Assembly: GCA_041846575.1 (NCBI GenBank)
Contig: JBGZFC010000004.1
Coordinates: 1 to 40,530 of the forward strand
Reading direction: 5' to 3'
DNA: 40,530 nt
From: JBGZFC01 sp041846575
GTDB taxonomy: Bacteria; Bacteroidota; Bacteroidia; Bacteroidales; Dysgonomonadaceae
Below are positions 1-6,872 of the stretch, piece by piece; position 1 is the stretch's first letter; every line of letters starts with the position of its first letter. The translations under genes and the position numbers were made by a program. The notes beneath the pieces are model-generated. The model searched no databases and was not told where the DNA came from. It saw nothing but the letters and a program-made list of their open reading frames with translations.

Positions 1-159
1 AGCTCCCCGCTGTGAATAAAGCGGAGCAAATTCTTCCTCAAAATATGACCAATCGATTTTGTCTGCCAGCAGAACCAGTTCGTGGTTCATGTCGATAAAA
101 TCTTTCAGCATCGGGCGAAACAAATCGCGCTCTCCTTTTTCCGGTAATTTTCCTAACAT
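1..159 (-). mobile_element. IS5-type transposase, N-terminal fragment cut by window edge
   Basis: Reading the minus strand from the ATG at 157-159 gives an open frame of 53 codons that leaves the window at position 1. The peptide begins MLGKLPEKGERDL and continues with FIDMNHELVLLADKIDW. This opening, with the DMNHELVLLADKIDW block, is recalled as the conserved N-terminus of Bacteroidota IS5-family transposases; no database search was possible. The frame stays open upstream of the ATG to a stop at 217-219 but has no further ATG. The catalytic DDE residues would lie outside the window, so completeness and activity cannot be judged. Confidence 0.75.
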
Positions 160-181
160 AATTTGCAGTGTTTTAGCTCCT

Positions 182-258
182 AAAGGTACTAAATGTTGCA
201 GATATATACAACTTTTTATGGAATTATTTTATTGAATTCCAGTTGTATAAAGGTACTT
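182..258. repeat. Hairpin and short direct repeat at the presumed IS end
   Basis: A 9-bp inverted repeat (TATACAACT at 205-213, AGTTGTATA at 241-249) encloses a second one (GGAATT at 220-225, AATTCC at 235-240). The 10-mer TAAAGGTACT occurs just outside on both sides, at 181-190 and 248-257. This sits directly upstream of the transposase start and may be the IS terminal region or its regulatory hairpin. The true IS boundary cannot be fixed from one side. Nothing else recognisable lies between 260 and 430. Confidence 0.4.
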
Positions 259-432
259 TAAGGGGAGGCTATTTATCAGTCAAATAGATAAAATCTTAGA
301 TGATTATTTGCGATGTTTACTATGATAAAATAGCCACTGCTTGTCTCGACAGATATCAAGGCAGGCAGTAATAATTGAAAATATTAGGAACAAATGCGGA
401 TATACTTTAAGTCTTTATATTGAATTCATATT

Positions 433-471
433 AAAAAAAAGCACTGCGTTTCAAACCGCAATGCCTTTTTT
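433..471 (-). terminator. Rho-independent terminator of the M20 dipeptidase gene
   Basis: GCACTGCG (441-448) pairs with CGCAATGC (457-464) with one wobble pair and an 8-nt loop, flanked by A8 on one side and T6-7 on the other. It lies just past the dipeptidase stop codon, with the T-run on the correct side for minus-strand transcripts. The flanking A-run makes it potentially bidirectional. Confidence 0.75.
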
Positions 472-487
472 ATATATGAAATACCGA

Positions 488-1861
488 CTATTTCGTCATT
501 TGTTCTGCAAAGTATTTATAAAACAGAGGGATAGTACGTATTCCGTTATAGAACTGTTCTAACGGATAGTTTTCGTTTGGCGAGTGAATTGCATCAGAGC
601 CGAGACCAAATCCCATAAGAACTGATTTAATTCCCAATATCTCTTCGAAAGATGCAATAATAGGAATACTACCGCCTGAACGAACCGGAACCGGAACTTT
701 TCCGTAAACGTCGGTATAGGCTTTTTCTGCAGCTTTATATGCAGGCAAATCTATCGGGCAAACGTATGACGGACCTCCGTGCAACGATTCTACTTTCACT
801 TTAACTGTTTGTGGTGCAATGCTCTCGAAATATTTCACAAACATTTTTGCAATTTTATTGTGGTCTTGATTTGGAACAAGTCGGCAACTTATTTTGGCAT
901 ACGCTTTTGACGGAAGTACTGTTTTTGCACCTTCTCCGGTATATCCGCCCCAGATACCGCAAACGTCAAACGTTGGGCGGATGCCTGTGCGTTCGTTGGT
1001 GGTATATCCTTTTTCGCCAAACTCTTTTTTGATGTCGAGAGCCTCTTTGTACGCTTTCAGAGAAAATGGAGCTTTAGCCATCATCTTTCTCTCTTTGTCT
1101 GATACTTCCAATACATCATCATAGAATCCGGGAATAAGAATATGTCCGTCATCATCCATCGTGTCGGCTATCATTTTACAAAGCACGTTGATTGGATTGG
1201 CAACTGCACCGCCGAAAATTCCCGAGTGCAAATCGGCATTAGGTCCTGTAACTTCCACTTGCCAGTAAGCCAAACCGCGTAGTCCGGTAGTGATAGAAGG
1301 AACATCGGGGGCAATCATAGAGGTGTCGGAAACCAGAATAACGTCGGCTTGCAACATCTTTTTGTGTTTTTTGCAGAATGCCGGCAAACTTGGCGAACCA
1401 ATCTCTTCTTCACCTTCTATAAGGAATTTAACATTACATTTCAATTCGCCCGATTTTACCAAATACTCAAATGCTTTGGCGTGCATAAATCCCTGACCTT
1501 TATCGTCGTCGGCACCGCGAGCCCATATTTTACCCTCTTTTACAACAGGCTCAAAAGGTTTGGTTTTCCACAACTCTACAGGGTCAACAGGCATAACATC
1601 CATGTGAGCGTAAACCAATACGGTAGGAGCTTTCGGGTCAATTATTTTTTCGCCGTAAGTAACCGGATTGCCTTCAGTTTCGTAAACTTCGGCTTTGTCG
1701 GCACCGGCAGCCAGTAGAATTTCTTTCCATTTTTCGGCAGCACGATACATGTCCGGTTTATGCTCTTGTATTGATGAAATGGACGGAATACGTATCAGTT
1801 CAAAAAGTTCGTCCAGAAAACGTTGTTTGTGAGTCTCCACATAATTGTTAATTTCGGTCAT
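488..1861 (-). CDS. M20-family dipeptidase (metallo-exopeptidase)
   Basis: This 457-residue cytosolic zinc dipeptidase of the M20 (PepV/CNDP-like) family is expected to split dipeptides. Metal-site motifs visible are AHMDVMPVD (H86, D88), GADDDKG (about residues 117-122) and the catalytic/ligand glutamates in EGEEEIGS (E151, E152). A later HSPNENYP motif near the C-terminus supplies the last histidine. Length fits the two-domain enzymes with a lid/dimerisation domain between the two halves of the catalytic domain. There is no signal peptide. It stands alone on the minus strand, diverging from the lipoprotein at 2049 and ending at a clear terminator. The ATG at 1861 gives the expected N-terminus. 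Family assignment is firm; the exact substrate is not. Confidence 0.93.
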   Translation of the reverse strand: MTEINNYVETHKQRFLDELFELIRIPSISSIQEHKPDMYRAAEKWKEILLAAGADKAEVYETEGNPVTYGEKIIDPKAPTVLVYAHMDVMPVDPVELWKTKPFEPVVKEGKIWARGADDDKGQGFMHAKAFEYLVKSGELKCNVKFLIEGEEEIGSPSLPAFCKKHKKMLQADVILVSDTSMIAPDVPSITTGLRGLAYWQVEVTGPNADLHSGIFGGAVANPINVLCKMIADTMDDDGHILIPGFYDDVLEVSDKERKMMAKAPFSLKAYKEALDIKKEFGEKGYTTNERTGIRPTFDVCGIWGGYTGEGAKTVLPSKAYAKISCRLVPNQDHNKIAKMFVKYFESIAPQTVKVKVESLHGGPSYVCPIDLPAYKAAEKAYTDVYGKVPVPVRSGGSIPIIASFEEILGIKSVLMGFGLGSDAIHSPNENYPLEQFYNGIRTIPLFYKYFAEQMTK

Positions 1862-1962
1862 TTTGATTTAGTTTATTTGATTTTTTAATGCTTTGGGTGT
1901 AAAACTACAAAAAAAAATCGTAACAATGGAATAATCAATATGTTTTTTGTTTCAATTTTTAA

Positions 1963-1970
1963 TATCTTTG
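1963..1970 (+). promoter_or_regulatory. Putative -7 promoter element (TATCTTTG)
   Basis: The Bacteroidota -7 consensus TAnnTTTG is matched 78 bp upstream of the lipoprotein start at 2049, inside the divergent intergenic region. No convincing -33 TTTG is seen at the usual spacing, so this rests on the -7 box alone. Confidence 0.45.
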
Positions 1971-2048
1971 CATAATTTCAATCAAGACAACTATTTGCCG
2001 ACGAATTTGTGAATATCATGTCTTGTTACATTTAAACTTATCATAACA

Positions 2049-4100
2049 ATGAAGAAAAACTTATTATTAATCATTGCTGTCATTTTAGTGAATCTGACGG
2101 CATGCAAAAATGAAGAGAAAATGAGTCAAAATTCACATTTTATTAATGATGCGATTGTTACCGATGTAATCAAATCGCTTAAGGACTCGTTGGGAGAATC
2201 ATCTTCATTTCGTATTGAACGAGGAGTGCAGCAGGTAGCCGATTTATGGCGAGAATCGGATGGTTCTGCCGATGAGTTTGCCGAATTTTGCAAAACCTAT
2301 TTCGTTGCAGATGAGGCGCAGCTAAATGTATTGTTTCAAACTTTGGAACGTAATTTTGAGATTATTTCAGGTTATTACCACAAAATGGATGTTGATTTGA
2401 AAGCTCCGTTGCAGTTGGAAGGTCCAGATATTACGCCAATGGATATGATGTTTGGCAGTTACAACGCATCGGCTCATTTGGGTGATGATTTTTATGCCAA
2501 TAAAATTGCATTTGTTACGGCATTGAATTTCCCATATTATTCTTTACAAGAGAAAACCGAGTTGGGTGAAAAATGGAGTCGTCAGGAGTGGGCTTACGCA
2601 CGTATGGGTGATAAATTTATCTCACGTGTGCCGGCAGACATTCAACAACATATCTCTAAAACTATAACAGAGGCAGATGCTTATATTTCTGATTACAATA
2701 TTTATATGGGTAGTTTACGCAACGAAGCCGATGAACAACTTTTCCCTGAAAATATGAAACTCATCACTCATTGGGGATTGAGAGATGAGTTGAAATCTAA
2801 TTATGCCGATGCAGAAAGAGGATTGGAAAAACAGCGTATGGTTTATCAGGTGATGAAACGTATCGTTGACCAAACTATTCCAAAACAGGTAATTAATGAC
2901 GGAAAATATACTTGGAAACCTATCTCAAATACAATTTTCGAAAATGGGAAAAATGTAAATGTTGTTCCCGAAGATTTAAAGAGATATGAAGTGTTCTTGA
3001 GAAATTTCCATGCCATGAGACAGTTAGACCCTTATTCTGTACATTACCCGACTGAAATAGACCGAGCTTTTGACGCAACAATGGAAATTCCTAAAAATGA
3101 TGTGGAAACACTCTTTAAAGGACTTCTTTCTTCTCCGCAAGTGAAAGAGGTTGCCGCTTTTATAAAAGGGCGTTTAGGTCGTGATTTGGAGCCTTTTGAT
3201 ATATGGTACAACGGATTCAAATCGGGAGTAGGTATTCCAGAAGATGAACTGACTGCAATCACATCGAAAAAATATCCCAACCCCGAAGCTCTTAAGAAAG
3301 ATTTACCGAACATTCTCGTAAAACTTGGTTGGACACCCGCGAAAGCACAGGAAATATCTTCTCTTATTGTTGTAGATGCATCGCGAGGAGCAGGGCATGC
3401 CTGGGGTGCGGAGATGCGTAACGATGTGGCACGACTTCGTACACGAATCGGCAGCAATGGTATGGACTACAAAGGATATAATATTGCTGTTCACGAGTTT
3501 GGACATAACGTAGAGCAAACAATCACGTTGAATGATGTTGATTTTTATTCACTTCACGGAGTTCCCAATACATCATTTACGGAGGCGGTTGCTTTTCTTT
3601 TCCAAAAACGAGATTTAGAGTTATTGGGTCTGAAAAATCCGAATCCGGAAGATAGATTCTATCTGACTCTCGATAATTTTTGGTCGTGTTACGAAATAAT
3701 GGGCGTGTCGTTGGTCGATATTCAAATTTGGGAGTGGCTCTATGCAAATCCTGATGCAACTGCCGCACAATTGAAAGAGGCTGTTATTTCCATAGCCAAA
3801 GATGTATGGAATACTTACTATGCAGGTATTTTGGGTGGAAAAGATGAGATTTTGCTTGGTATATATTCACACATGATATATTATCCGCTATATCTGCCGA
3901 ATTATCCGATGGGACATCTTATCGATTTCCAGATAGGAGAGCAAGTTTACGGAAAAAATCTTGCCGATGAAATGGATAGAATGTACACACAAGGCAGAAT
4001 TATTCCTCAACTATGGATGAAAAATGCTGTTGGAAGAGGTATCTCTATCGAGCCACTTCTTAAAGCAACTACCGAAGCTTTGGAGGCTTTGAAGAAATAA
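2049..4100 (+). CDS. Lipoprotein with gluzincin-type zinc-metallopeptidase motif
   Basis: This is a 683-residue protein with a lipoprotein signal: Lys-rich start, hydrophobic stretch and lipobox LTAC with the acylated Cys at residue 19. A zinc site is visible as HEFGH (H482-E483-x-x-H486), followed 26 residues later by FTEAVAFLF, whose Glu512 is the likely third ligand, as in gluzincins. The rest has the helical, acidic look of large peptidyl-dipeptidase-like folds. A relationship to dipeptidyl peptidase III (M49) was considered, but that family uses HExxxH, whereas this one has a plain HExxH. It is probably a periplasmic or surface peptidase; the substrate is unknown. It is a single gene with its own putative promoter and a hairpin terminator at 4119-4151. 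Confidence 0.75.
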   Translation: MKKNLLLIIAVILVNLTACKNEEKMSQNSHFINDAIVTDVIKSLKDSLGESSSFRIERGVQQVADLWRESDGSADEFAEFCKTYFVADEAQLNVLFQTLERNFEIISGYYHKMDVDLKAPLQLEGPDITPMDMMFGSYNASAHLGDDFYANKIAFVTALNFPYYSLQEKTELGEKWSRQEWAYARMGDKFISRVPADIQQHISKTITEADAYISDYNIYMGSLRNEADEQLFPENMKLITHWGLRDELKSNYADAERGLEKQRMVYQVMKRIVDQTIPKQVINDGKYTWKPISNTIFENGKNVNVVPEDLKRYEVFLRNFHAMRQLDPYSVHYPTEIDRAFDATMEIPKNDVETLFKGLLSSPQVKEVAAFIKGRLGRDLEPFDIWYNGFKSGVGIPEDELTAITSKKYPNPEALKKDLPNILVKLGWTPAKAQEISSLIVVDASRGAGHAWGAEMRNDVARLRTRIGSNGMDYKGYNIAVHEFGHNVEQTITLNDVDFYSLHGVPNTSFTEAVAFLFQKRDLELLGLKNPNPEDRFYLTLDNFWSCYEIMGVSLVDIQIWEWLYANPDATAAQLKEAVISIAKDVWNTYYAGILGGKDEILLGIYSHMIYYPLYLPNYPMGHLIDFQIGEQVYGKNLADEMDRMYTQGRIIPQLWMKNAVGRGISIEPLLKATTEALEALKK

Positions 4101-4110
4101 GATTTAGGGT

Positions 4111-4133
4111 TTGATATTAAGTAGCAGTTACTT
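4111..4133 (+). repeat. Left copy of exact 23-bp direct repeat bracketing an 8-kb block
   Basis: The 23 bases at 4111-4133 (beginning TTGATATTAAGTAGC) recur without mismatch at 12093-12115. Bases immediately outside differ on both sides (T versus A before, T versus A after). This copy is intergenic and forms half of the terminator hairpin. The repeats enclose the sigma/TA/FecR/beta-barrel block. Confidence 0.85.
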
Positions 4134-4151
4134 TATAAGTAACTGCTACTT
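4119..4151 (+). terminator. Perfect 15-bp hairpin downstream of the lipoprotein gene
   Basis: AAGTAGCAGTTACTT (4119-4133) is perfectly complementary to AAGTAACTGCTACTT (4137-4151) across a 3-nt loop, followed by a T-rich tail. It is placed as a terminator 18 bp past the stop codon. Its left arm is part of the 23-bp sequence repeated exactly at 12093-12115. A further partial copy of the right arm, CTGCTACTTA, lies at 4201-4210. Confidence 0.6.
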
Positions 4152-4282
4152 ATTTATATTTCGGATTTATGATTATAAATAGCTATTAAATTCTTATCAG
4201 CTGCTACTTAAATCTTCAAAAGCCTTTGTCGTGTCCTAAAAAATTTTTCTTTCTATTGTTAAGTAGATATTCGTAAAACGTT

Positions 4283-4882
4283 TTGACTAACACGGAAACT
4301 GACATAAAATACTATTTCAATCAGATTTCTATTGGGGATGTAGGTTCATTTAATGTGCTTTTTCGTAACCGGTATGAAAGCTTGGTTGGGTTTGCTCAAT
4401 CATTTATTAATGAAACAGGGCAAGCCGAAGATATTGTATCTGATGTTTTTGTTTGGTTGTGGAGTAATCGAGAATCGCTGAGCAAAATTGATAATCCCGA
4501 AGTATATCTGTTTTCTGCTGTTAAGAATAAATGTATCAATGTGTTACGCAACAATGTAAGAACCGTTTCCATAGATAAATATTATGAGAAAGAGAACGAT
4601 TCTCACGATAATCCTCTTTCTCAAATAGAGCAGAAAGAGTTAATTGCAAAATTACACACAATTGTTGAGAGTCTTCCCGAACAGCAGCGTGTTATTTTCA
4701 AAATGATTAAAGAGAACGGACTTACGGCAAAGCAGGTTTCCGAGATATTGAACCTTTCGTCACGAACTGTGGAAACACATATCTACAAGGCTTTGCGACG
4801 ATTGGAAAAAGAGATTATCGAATATTTGGGATATTCGCCGAAGAGAAAAACGATGAATAGATTGATTCTGTTGGCGTTGTGA
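4283..4882 (+). CDS. ECF RNA polymerase sigma factor (FecI-like)
   Basis: This 199-residue extracytoplasmic-function sigma factor has region 2 at about residues 20-90, with the DIVSDVFVWLW block, and region 4 at about 125-185. Region 4 contains LPEQQRVIFKM and the helix-turn-helix GLTAKQVSEILNLSSRTVETHI. It resembles the Bacteroides-expansion sigma group. A stop at 4274-4276 leaves TTG at 4283 as the first usable start, and region 2 begins about ten residues later, so a TTG start is the best reading. Its expected partner, the FecR protein at 5782, is separated by a decayed toxin-antitoxin locus. In working systems the FecR-like partner holds the sigma factor until an outer-membrane protein senses its ligand; here it presumably drives the two beta-barrel genes at 6873 and 9472. 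Confidence 0.9.
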   Translation: MTNTETDIKYYFNQISIGDVGSFNVLFRNRYESLVGFAQSFINETGQAEDIVSDVFVWLWSNRESLSKIDNPEVYLFSAVKNKCINVLRNNVRTVSIDKYYEKENDSHDNPLSQIEQKELIAKLHTIVESLPEQQRVIFKMIKENGLTAKQVSEILNLSSRTVETHIYKALRRLEKEIIEYLGYSPKRKTMNRLILLAL

Positions 4883-4941
4883 GTTTGGCTGTTGGATATT
4901 AGCTGATTAGCCATTGGCTTTTGGTAAAAGAGTCTCAAAAT

Positions 4942-5246
4942 TTAACCCATAGTTTTCGTAATTTTTACAGTTAGTACCAGGACATTCATTATCCGATAAA
5001 AAAACCTATGCTGGGATTTACCACCCCGTTCTCAATTTTAGAAATGTACGATTTGTCCACACCTAATTTCTCGGCAAGTTCGCTTTGTGTCATTTTCTCA
5101 CTTTTACGAGCGTCCAAAATTACCTGTCCGGTGTAAAAAGCATACGCTTCCTCATCAAATTCTGCACGTTCGGGTGTGCCGTGTTCGCCGTATTCGGCAG
5201 CAAGAATAGTGCTGTAATCCGTTATTTTATTGTTCTTTGTTTTCAT
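4942..5246 (-). pseudogene. HigA-like XRE antitoxin, C-terminus frameshifted
   Basis: From the ATG at 5246 the frame encodes a helix-turn-helix of the XRE type (about residues 48-78: SEKMTQSELAEKLGVDKSYI followed by SKIENG) but stops at 4989, after 85 codons, with the odd ending PSIGFFIG. The break falls in a run of seven T on the coding strand (A at 4998-5004). Shifting frame there restores FYRIMNVLVLTVKIT and a stop at 4942-4944, which matches the FYRIxNALGxxVEI ending typical of these antitoxins. One base therefore appears to be missing. The DNA-binding domain itself is intact, so a truncated repressor may still be made. It overlaps the toxin reading frame by 20 bp, the usual toxin-first order of higBA loci. 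Confidence 0.7.
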
Positions 5247-5563
5247 AATATTCTTTTTTAATCCTTAGAGCTTTATTTATTTCTTCTTGAGGCATCTTTT
5301 CTGTTTTTTCTGGAAACTATTGAAAAGGACAACTTTTTTACCTTCATCAAATATGAAAAATTTTCGATAGATATTACCTTCATACTCAAATCTCAATTCA
5401 TAAAGTCCGTCAACGATGTGTTTTATGAATTTCACGGGTAGTTTATCTTCTGTTTCTAATAAAATAAGCTCAAAAGGTAATTGGGTTTATTTAATTCTTT
5501 CTTATTGAGAGTTTTTATAAACTTCTCAAAATAGTCACCGAAAAGTAGAATCTTTCGTTTCAT
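5227..5563 (-). pseudogene. HigB-like (RelE/Gp49 family) toxin, broken by two frameshifts
   Basis: The minus strand from ATG 5563 starts MKRKILLFGDYFEKFIKTLN and stops early. Moving to the next frame gives FELILLETEDKLPVKFIKHI, then DGLYELRFEYEGNIYRKFF and DEGKKVVLFNSFQKK, the core of HigB-type mRNA endoribonucleases. A second shift restores PQEEINKALRIKKEYYENKE and a stop at 5227-5229, overlapping the antitoxin start at 5246. Both breaks look like single-base losses, the second in an A-rich run. As read, the toxin cannot be made at full length. Sequencing error cannot be excluded for each event, but two in one short gene plus one in the partner favours decay. Confidence 0.75.
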
Positions 5564-5703
5564 GGCAAAAAGTATAATTAAAGTTGATATATCTTGCAAC
5601 TTTTTACCCCTAAATCGTACATCTAAAATAAAAACCGAAAAATTTTTCCTTTTTCACTACGTATTTTCCTTTTTTCTTGTGTCTTTATTATAACAAACGG
5701 GAC

Positions 5704-5727
5704 AAGCGATTTCCAAATCGCTTTTGT
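5704..5727 (+). terminator. Short hairpin upstream of fecR
   Basis: AAGCGATTT (5704-5712) pairs with AAATCGCTT (5715-5723) across a two-base loop and is followed by TT, then GTTC. It may end sigma-factor transcripts or act as an attenuator 55 bp before the FecR gene. The poor T-run makes this weak. The rest of 5564-5781 is AT-rich leader without a gene. Confidence 0.35.
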
Positions 5728-5781
5728 TCAAAGCGACCTGGAAGTTGCCTTACCAAATAAAACAATAAACTTAAAAATACA

Positions 5782-6798
5782 ATGACAAAAAAATCATTTC
5801 TCCACCTGCTTACCAAAGAAATATCAAAAACTATTTCGCCCGATGAGCAAAAACTATTGAATGAAAGTCGAAAAGAAAATCCGACTTTCGACCGGGTTTA
5901 TACCGAAATGCACCGATTTATGCAGACGAAACGTAATCAACCTGTTGTAGACGTAGAAGCCAAACTCAACGAAGTGTGGAACCGCATTAATGCAGTCCAC
6001 GATGAAAATGTGATTACGCTCAATAACCCCGAAAAACGCAAACACATCCTGCCGCTTTGGGCGCGAGTGGCGGCAACGGTGGCCATCCTCATCGGTTTGG
6101 GAACGTTGGCTTACAATTACTTGCCGCAGCAGCAAACGCTTTACGCCGAAACGCTGCAAGCGGGCAATGAAAACCTCTATGCCGTGCTAGATGATGGCAC
6201 GCAGATATGGCTCGGCAAAAACTCCAAATTGGAATACAACAAGAACTTTGGCGAAAAAAAACGGAAAATCCGCCTCACGGGCGAAGCATTTTTCGATGTG
6301 GCGCATCACCCCGAAGTACCGCTCACGGTTTCGGCAAACGAGGTGGATGTAATCGTTAAAGGTACGGCTTTTAACGTGAACGCCTCTCGATTCGACGTAG
6401 AGGTAGCACTCGTGCGTGGATTGGTATCGATAAAAGACAGCCGTCGGAAAAATTCGGAAGCATTCCTGTTGTATCCCAATCAGAAAGCGACAGTGGGACA
6501 TGGAGAGATTGTATTAAATAAACACAATTACCGGATTACGCAATCCAACGATACCATTGTTCCCGAAACCCACTGGTTGGACGATGCGCTCGTTTTCCGA
6601 AAACAACGCTTGCAGGATTTGGCAAAATTGATGGAAAATCGTTTCGGCATGCACATCGAAATTACTAATCCGAACCTGCGCGATCAGCGTTTTACGGGGA
6701 GCATCAAAAACGAAAGCCTGCCACAGATACTGGACGCTCTCAAACAATCGCTGCCCTTTTCGTACGAAATAACGGACGGAAAAGTACTAATAAAATAA
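5782..6798 (+). CDS. FecR-family anti-sigma factor
   Basis: This 338-residue single-pass inner-membrane protein has a cytoplasmic N-terminal domain of about 90 residues. One transmembrane helix follows (about residues 92-114, VAATVAILIGLGTLAYNYL). The periplasmic FecR domain spans about 116-220 and contains LDDGTQIWLGKNSKL, LTGEAFFDVAHH and VKGTAFNV. The C-terminal DUF4974-type domain (about 265-338) contains RFTGSIKNESLPQILDALK. Such proteins transmit a signal from an outer-membrane receptor's STN domain to the cognate ECF sigma factor. The receptor candidates follow directly at 6873 and 9472. The gene is richer in G+C than the sigma factor gene before it. Its start ATG is preceded by a typical AT-rich leader. 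Confidence 0.93.
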   Translation: MTKKSFLHLLTKEISKTISPDEQKLLNESRKENPTFDRVYTEMHRFMQTKRNQPVVDVEAKLNEVWNRINAVHDENVITLNNPEKRKHILPLWARVAATVAILIGLGTLAYNYLPQQQTLYAETLQAGNENLYAVLDDGTQIWLGKNSKLEYNKNFGEKKRKIRLTGEAFFDVAHHPEVPLTVSANEVDVIVKGTAFNVNASRFDVEVALVRGLVSIKDSRRKNSEAFLLYPNQKATVGHGEIVLNKHNYRITQSNDTIVPETHWLDDALVFRKQRLQDLAKLMENRFGMHIEITNPNLRDQRFTGSIKNESLPQILDALKQSLPFSYEITDGKVLIK

Positions 6799-6872
6799 AG
6801 AATCAAGAGCCAATTTAAAATGAAAAGTGAAAAATTTAATGATTCCACAACTCAACGATTAAACATGAAATT

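Noticed and set aside
341..1717. Plus-strand open frames across the M20 dipeptidase region
   Set aside because: They lie antisense to a well supported gene, have no recognisable motifs and are shadows of its codon pattern.
2049..4100. Dipeptidyl peptidase III (M49)
   Set aside because: The active-site motif is HExxH, not the HExxxH that defines the family.
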